This document shows positions 37,749 through 38,411 of a DNA stretch of 38,411 nt, in pieces; within the stretch, counting starts at the first letter, position 1; the number at the start of each line of letters is the position of its first letter. The position numbers and the translations under genes were made by a program. The stretch is from Dehalococcoidia bacterium. GTDB taxonomy: Bacteria; Chloroflexota; Dehalococcoidia; Tepidiformales; Tepidiformaceae. Below the pieces are notes generated by a model that did no database searches, was not told the DNA's origin, and saw only the letters and a list, made by a program, of their open reading frames with translations. Location of the stretch: positions 1-38,411 of the forward strand of contig VXLW01000118.1 of assembly GCA_009841435.1 (NCBI GenBank), written 5' to 3'.

Positions 37749-37967
37749 CTACAGGCGCAGCTTGCCGTGCGACGGCTGGCGCCGGCGCTGGCGCTGCGGC
37801 AGAGCCGCTTCCTCGGCAGCCAGATCGATCGGCGGGCGCGTCAGCACTTCGTGTACGTAGCCGCACATGATGCAGCTGCCGTAGGTGCCGTGCCAGTCGC
37901 GCTCCACGATTATGGAGCCGCCGCACTTGGGGCACGTCTGGGGCGGGGCCTCTTGCAAGGCAGGCAT
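37749..37967 (-). CDS. Small zinc-ribbon protein under c-di-AMP riboswitch
   Basis: The 72-residue protein has a zinc ribbon, CPKCGGS and CIMCGYV, separated by about 18 residues, with a short N-terminal arm and a basic C-terminal tail (LPQRQRRRQPSHGKLRL). The ATG at 37967 has AGGAG seven bases upstream, chosen over an upstream ATG at 38003 that lies in the leader. The function is unknown; the basic tail could bind nucleic acid, and the ribbon could be a protein-binding module. Its leader contains a c-di-AMP riboswitch, normally found ahead of potassium transport, osmolyte or cell-wall hydrolase genes, so a role in osmotic or envelope balance is a possible inference. Confidence 0.8.
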   Translation of the reverse strand: MPALQEAPPQTCPKCGGSIIVERDWHGTYGSCIMCGYVHEVLTRPPIDLAAEEAALPQRQRRRQPSHGKLRL

Positions 37968-38007
37968 GGGGAACTTCTCCTGGGTTCCGTGAGGCAAGAT
38001 CATCTCG

Positions 38008-38038
38008 GCCTCGAAACGAGCATCCTGCTCGCCAGGCC
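38008..38038 (-). promoter_or_regulatory. Riboswitch expression-platform hairpin
   Basis: Between the aptamer and the ribosome site is a nested hairpin: outer GGCCT/AGGCC and inner CGAGCA/TGCTCG with a GGA loop. On the minus strand the inner stem is followed by TTTCG, so it may act as a switchable terminator. Confidence 0.5.
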
Positions 38039-38040
38039 TT

Positions 38041-38160
38041 CCTAGTGCATACGGGGTTAGCTGACGGGTTCGGGCGGAAGGTTGCCCTAGGGACTGGAGA
38101 GGTCCCATTCACCCCGGAAGGTGGTTCCCCCGCTGCGCCAGAGTGGCGCACTCTGCAGGT
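38041..38160 (-). ncRNA. c-di-AMP riboswitch (ydaO/yuaA leader)
   Basis: Read on the minus strand, the leader contains the conserved blocks of the ydaO/yuaA aptamer in the right order: GCGGGGGAACC (38133-38123), preceded by a 7-base hairpin at 38150-38134, then GGGGTGAAT (38115-38107), a hairpin region, and CGAACCCGTCAGCTAACC (38072-38055). The last block is nearly the same as in the Bacillus subtilis ydaO leader. A P1 stem can form from CCTGCA near 38160 and TGCACTAGG at 38049-38041. It binds cyclic di-AMP; in known cases ligand binding turns expression off. Confidence 0.92.
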
Positions 38161-38201
38161 TTCGGTTTTCACCGAGCGCACGCTCCTTGCGGAGCCCCTC
38201 G

Positions 38202-38231
38202 AAGCTAGCAGCCCCGAGATCGGCCTGTCAA
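38202..38231 (-). promoter_or_regulatory. Promoter of the riboswitch transcript
   Basis: TTGACA (38231-38226), a consensus -35 box, precedes TAGCTT (38207-38202) by 18 bases. An AT-rich stretch at about 38240-38280 lies just upstream, in an UP-element position. TTGACAGGCCG is identical to the -35 context at 11467-11477. The expected leader is about 225 bases, enough for the aptamer and hairpin. Confidence 0.65.
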
Positions 38232-38314
38232 GGACTTTGGGAAGGAAATCACAAATAAATCCCGAAATTCGTCGATATTCGTCCCGTGGAGGCCCATATC
38301 TGCCTCTGACATGG

Positions 38315-38392
38315 CTACGCGGCCACCAGCGCGGGCGCGATCGCCGCCCCCGCCGCCGCCAGCCACACCGCCAGCGCCAGCCCCGACTCCCA
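38315..38392 (-). CDS. 3' end of a membrane protein gene (partial)
   Basis: The last 25 codons and a TAG stop (38317-38315) of a minus-strand gene encode WESGLALAVWLAAAGAAIAPALVAA, a hydrophobic helix that looks like the final transmembrane segment of a membrane protein. The rest of the gene is lost at the contig end, where adapter begins at 38393. The product cannot be identified. Other frames here are Gly- or Arg-rich and less protein-like. Confidence 0.5.
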   Translation of the reverse strand, partial: WESGLALAVWLAAAGAAIAPALVAA

Positions 38393-38411
38393 CAGTCTGG
38401 TATACACATCT
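38393..38411 (-). other. Sequencing-adapter remnant (Nextera mosaic end)
   Basis: The last 19 bases match CTGTCTCTTATACACATCT, the reverse complement of the Nextera mosaic end, at 16 of 19 positions, with the final 11 exact. This is the partner of the remnant at 27-88 and marks the other artificial contig end. Confidence 0.9.

Noticed and set aside
38205-38392. Minus-strand 62-codon frame rich in Gly at the contig end
   Set aside because: Another frame gives a well-formed terminal transmembrane helix, and the lower part of this frame covers the AT-rich promoter region of the riboswitch.

Overview
The window is about 38.3 kb of GC-rich bacterial DNA between two stretches of error-degraded Illumina/Nextera adapter (27-88 and 38393-38411), so it is probably one whole contig. 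The organism is most likely a free-living Chloroflexota (SAR202, Tepidiformales or another Dehalococcoidia-like group). This is an inference from gene content: many luciferase-like (FMN/F420) monooxygenases, Rieske oxygenases, CaiB-type CoA-transferases, paired acyl-CoA dehydrogenases and SnoaL-like proteins in short mixed operons, plus a c-di-AMP riboswitch. An actinobacterium cannot be excluded from sequence alone.

Layout. 93-7004: a 5'-truncated DUF3179 protein, two tandem near-identical luciferase-like monooxygenases (LLMs), an unknown protein, a third LLM, a SnoaL-like protein, a fourth LLM and an enoyl-CoA hydratase. 7008-11363 (minus): a likely operon reading Rieske oxygenase, DUF5343-like protein, then two CaiB/BaiF CoA-transferases. 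11556-16353 (plus): SnoaL-like protein, two acyl-CoA dehydrogenases that look like a heteromeric pair, a tiny YHS protein and a CocE/NonD-type hydrolase. 16430-20323: second Rieske oxygenase, ABM monooxygenase, fifth LLM and a zinc alcohol dehydrogenase.

20320-24926 (minus) is the most novel part. Four consecutive genes encode paralogous four-helix membrane proteins of no family I recognise. They follow a gene for an unusual protein with an N-terminal helix-turn-helix, a single Tat-like/transmembrane segment and a large C-terminal ectodomain. Three of the five genes appear to have leaderless promoters.

24966-37182 returns to catabolic genes: SnoaL-like protein, dienelactone hydrolase, DUF6295-like protein, MFS exporter, a double-Dabb protein, a sixth LLM, a Fic protein of foreign codon character, cytochrome P450, a third Rieske oxygenase with a long N-terminal extension, a small zinc-binding protein, thiolase and an acyl-CoA ligase. 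37214-38392 (minus) holds a thioredoxin-like [2Fe-2S] ferredoxin, a 72-residue zinc-ribbon protein behind a c-di-AMP (ydaO/yuaA) riboswitch, and the last codons of a membrane protein.

Together the enzymes could oxygenate a recalcitrant, perhaps cyclic, substrate (LLM, Rieske, P450), open or hydrolyse it (dienelactone and CocE-type hydrolases), activate it (CoA ligase, CoA-transferases) and shorten it by beta-oxidation (acyl-CoA dehydrogenases, enoyl-CoA hydratase, thiolase). The substrate cannot be read from the sequence. No tRNA, rRNA, CRISPR array, insertion sequence or phage gene was seen. Apart from the 38 kb ends, no gene-free stretch exceeds about 300 bases except 37968-38314, which holds the riboswitch and its promoter.
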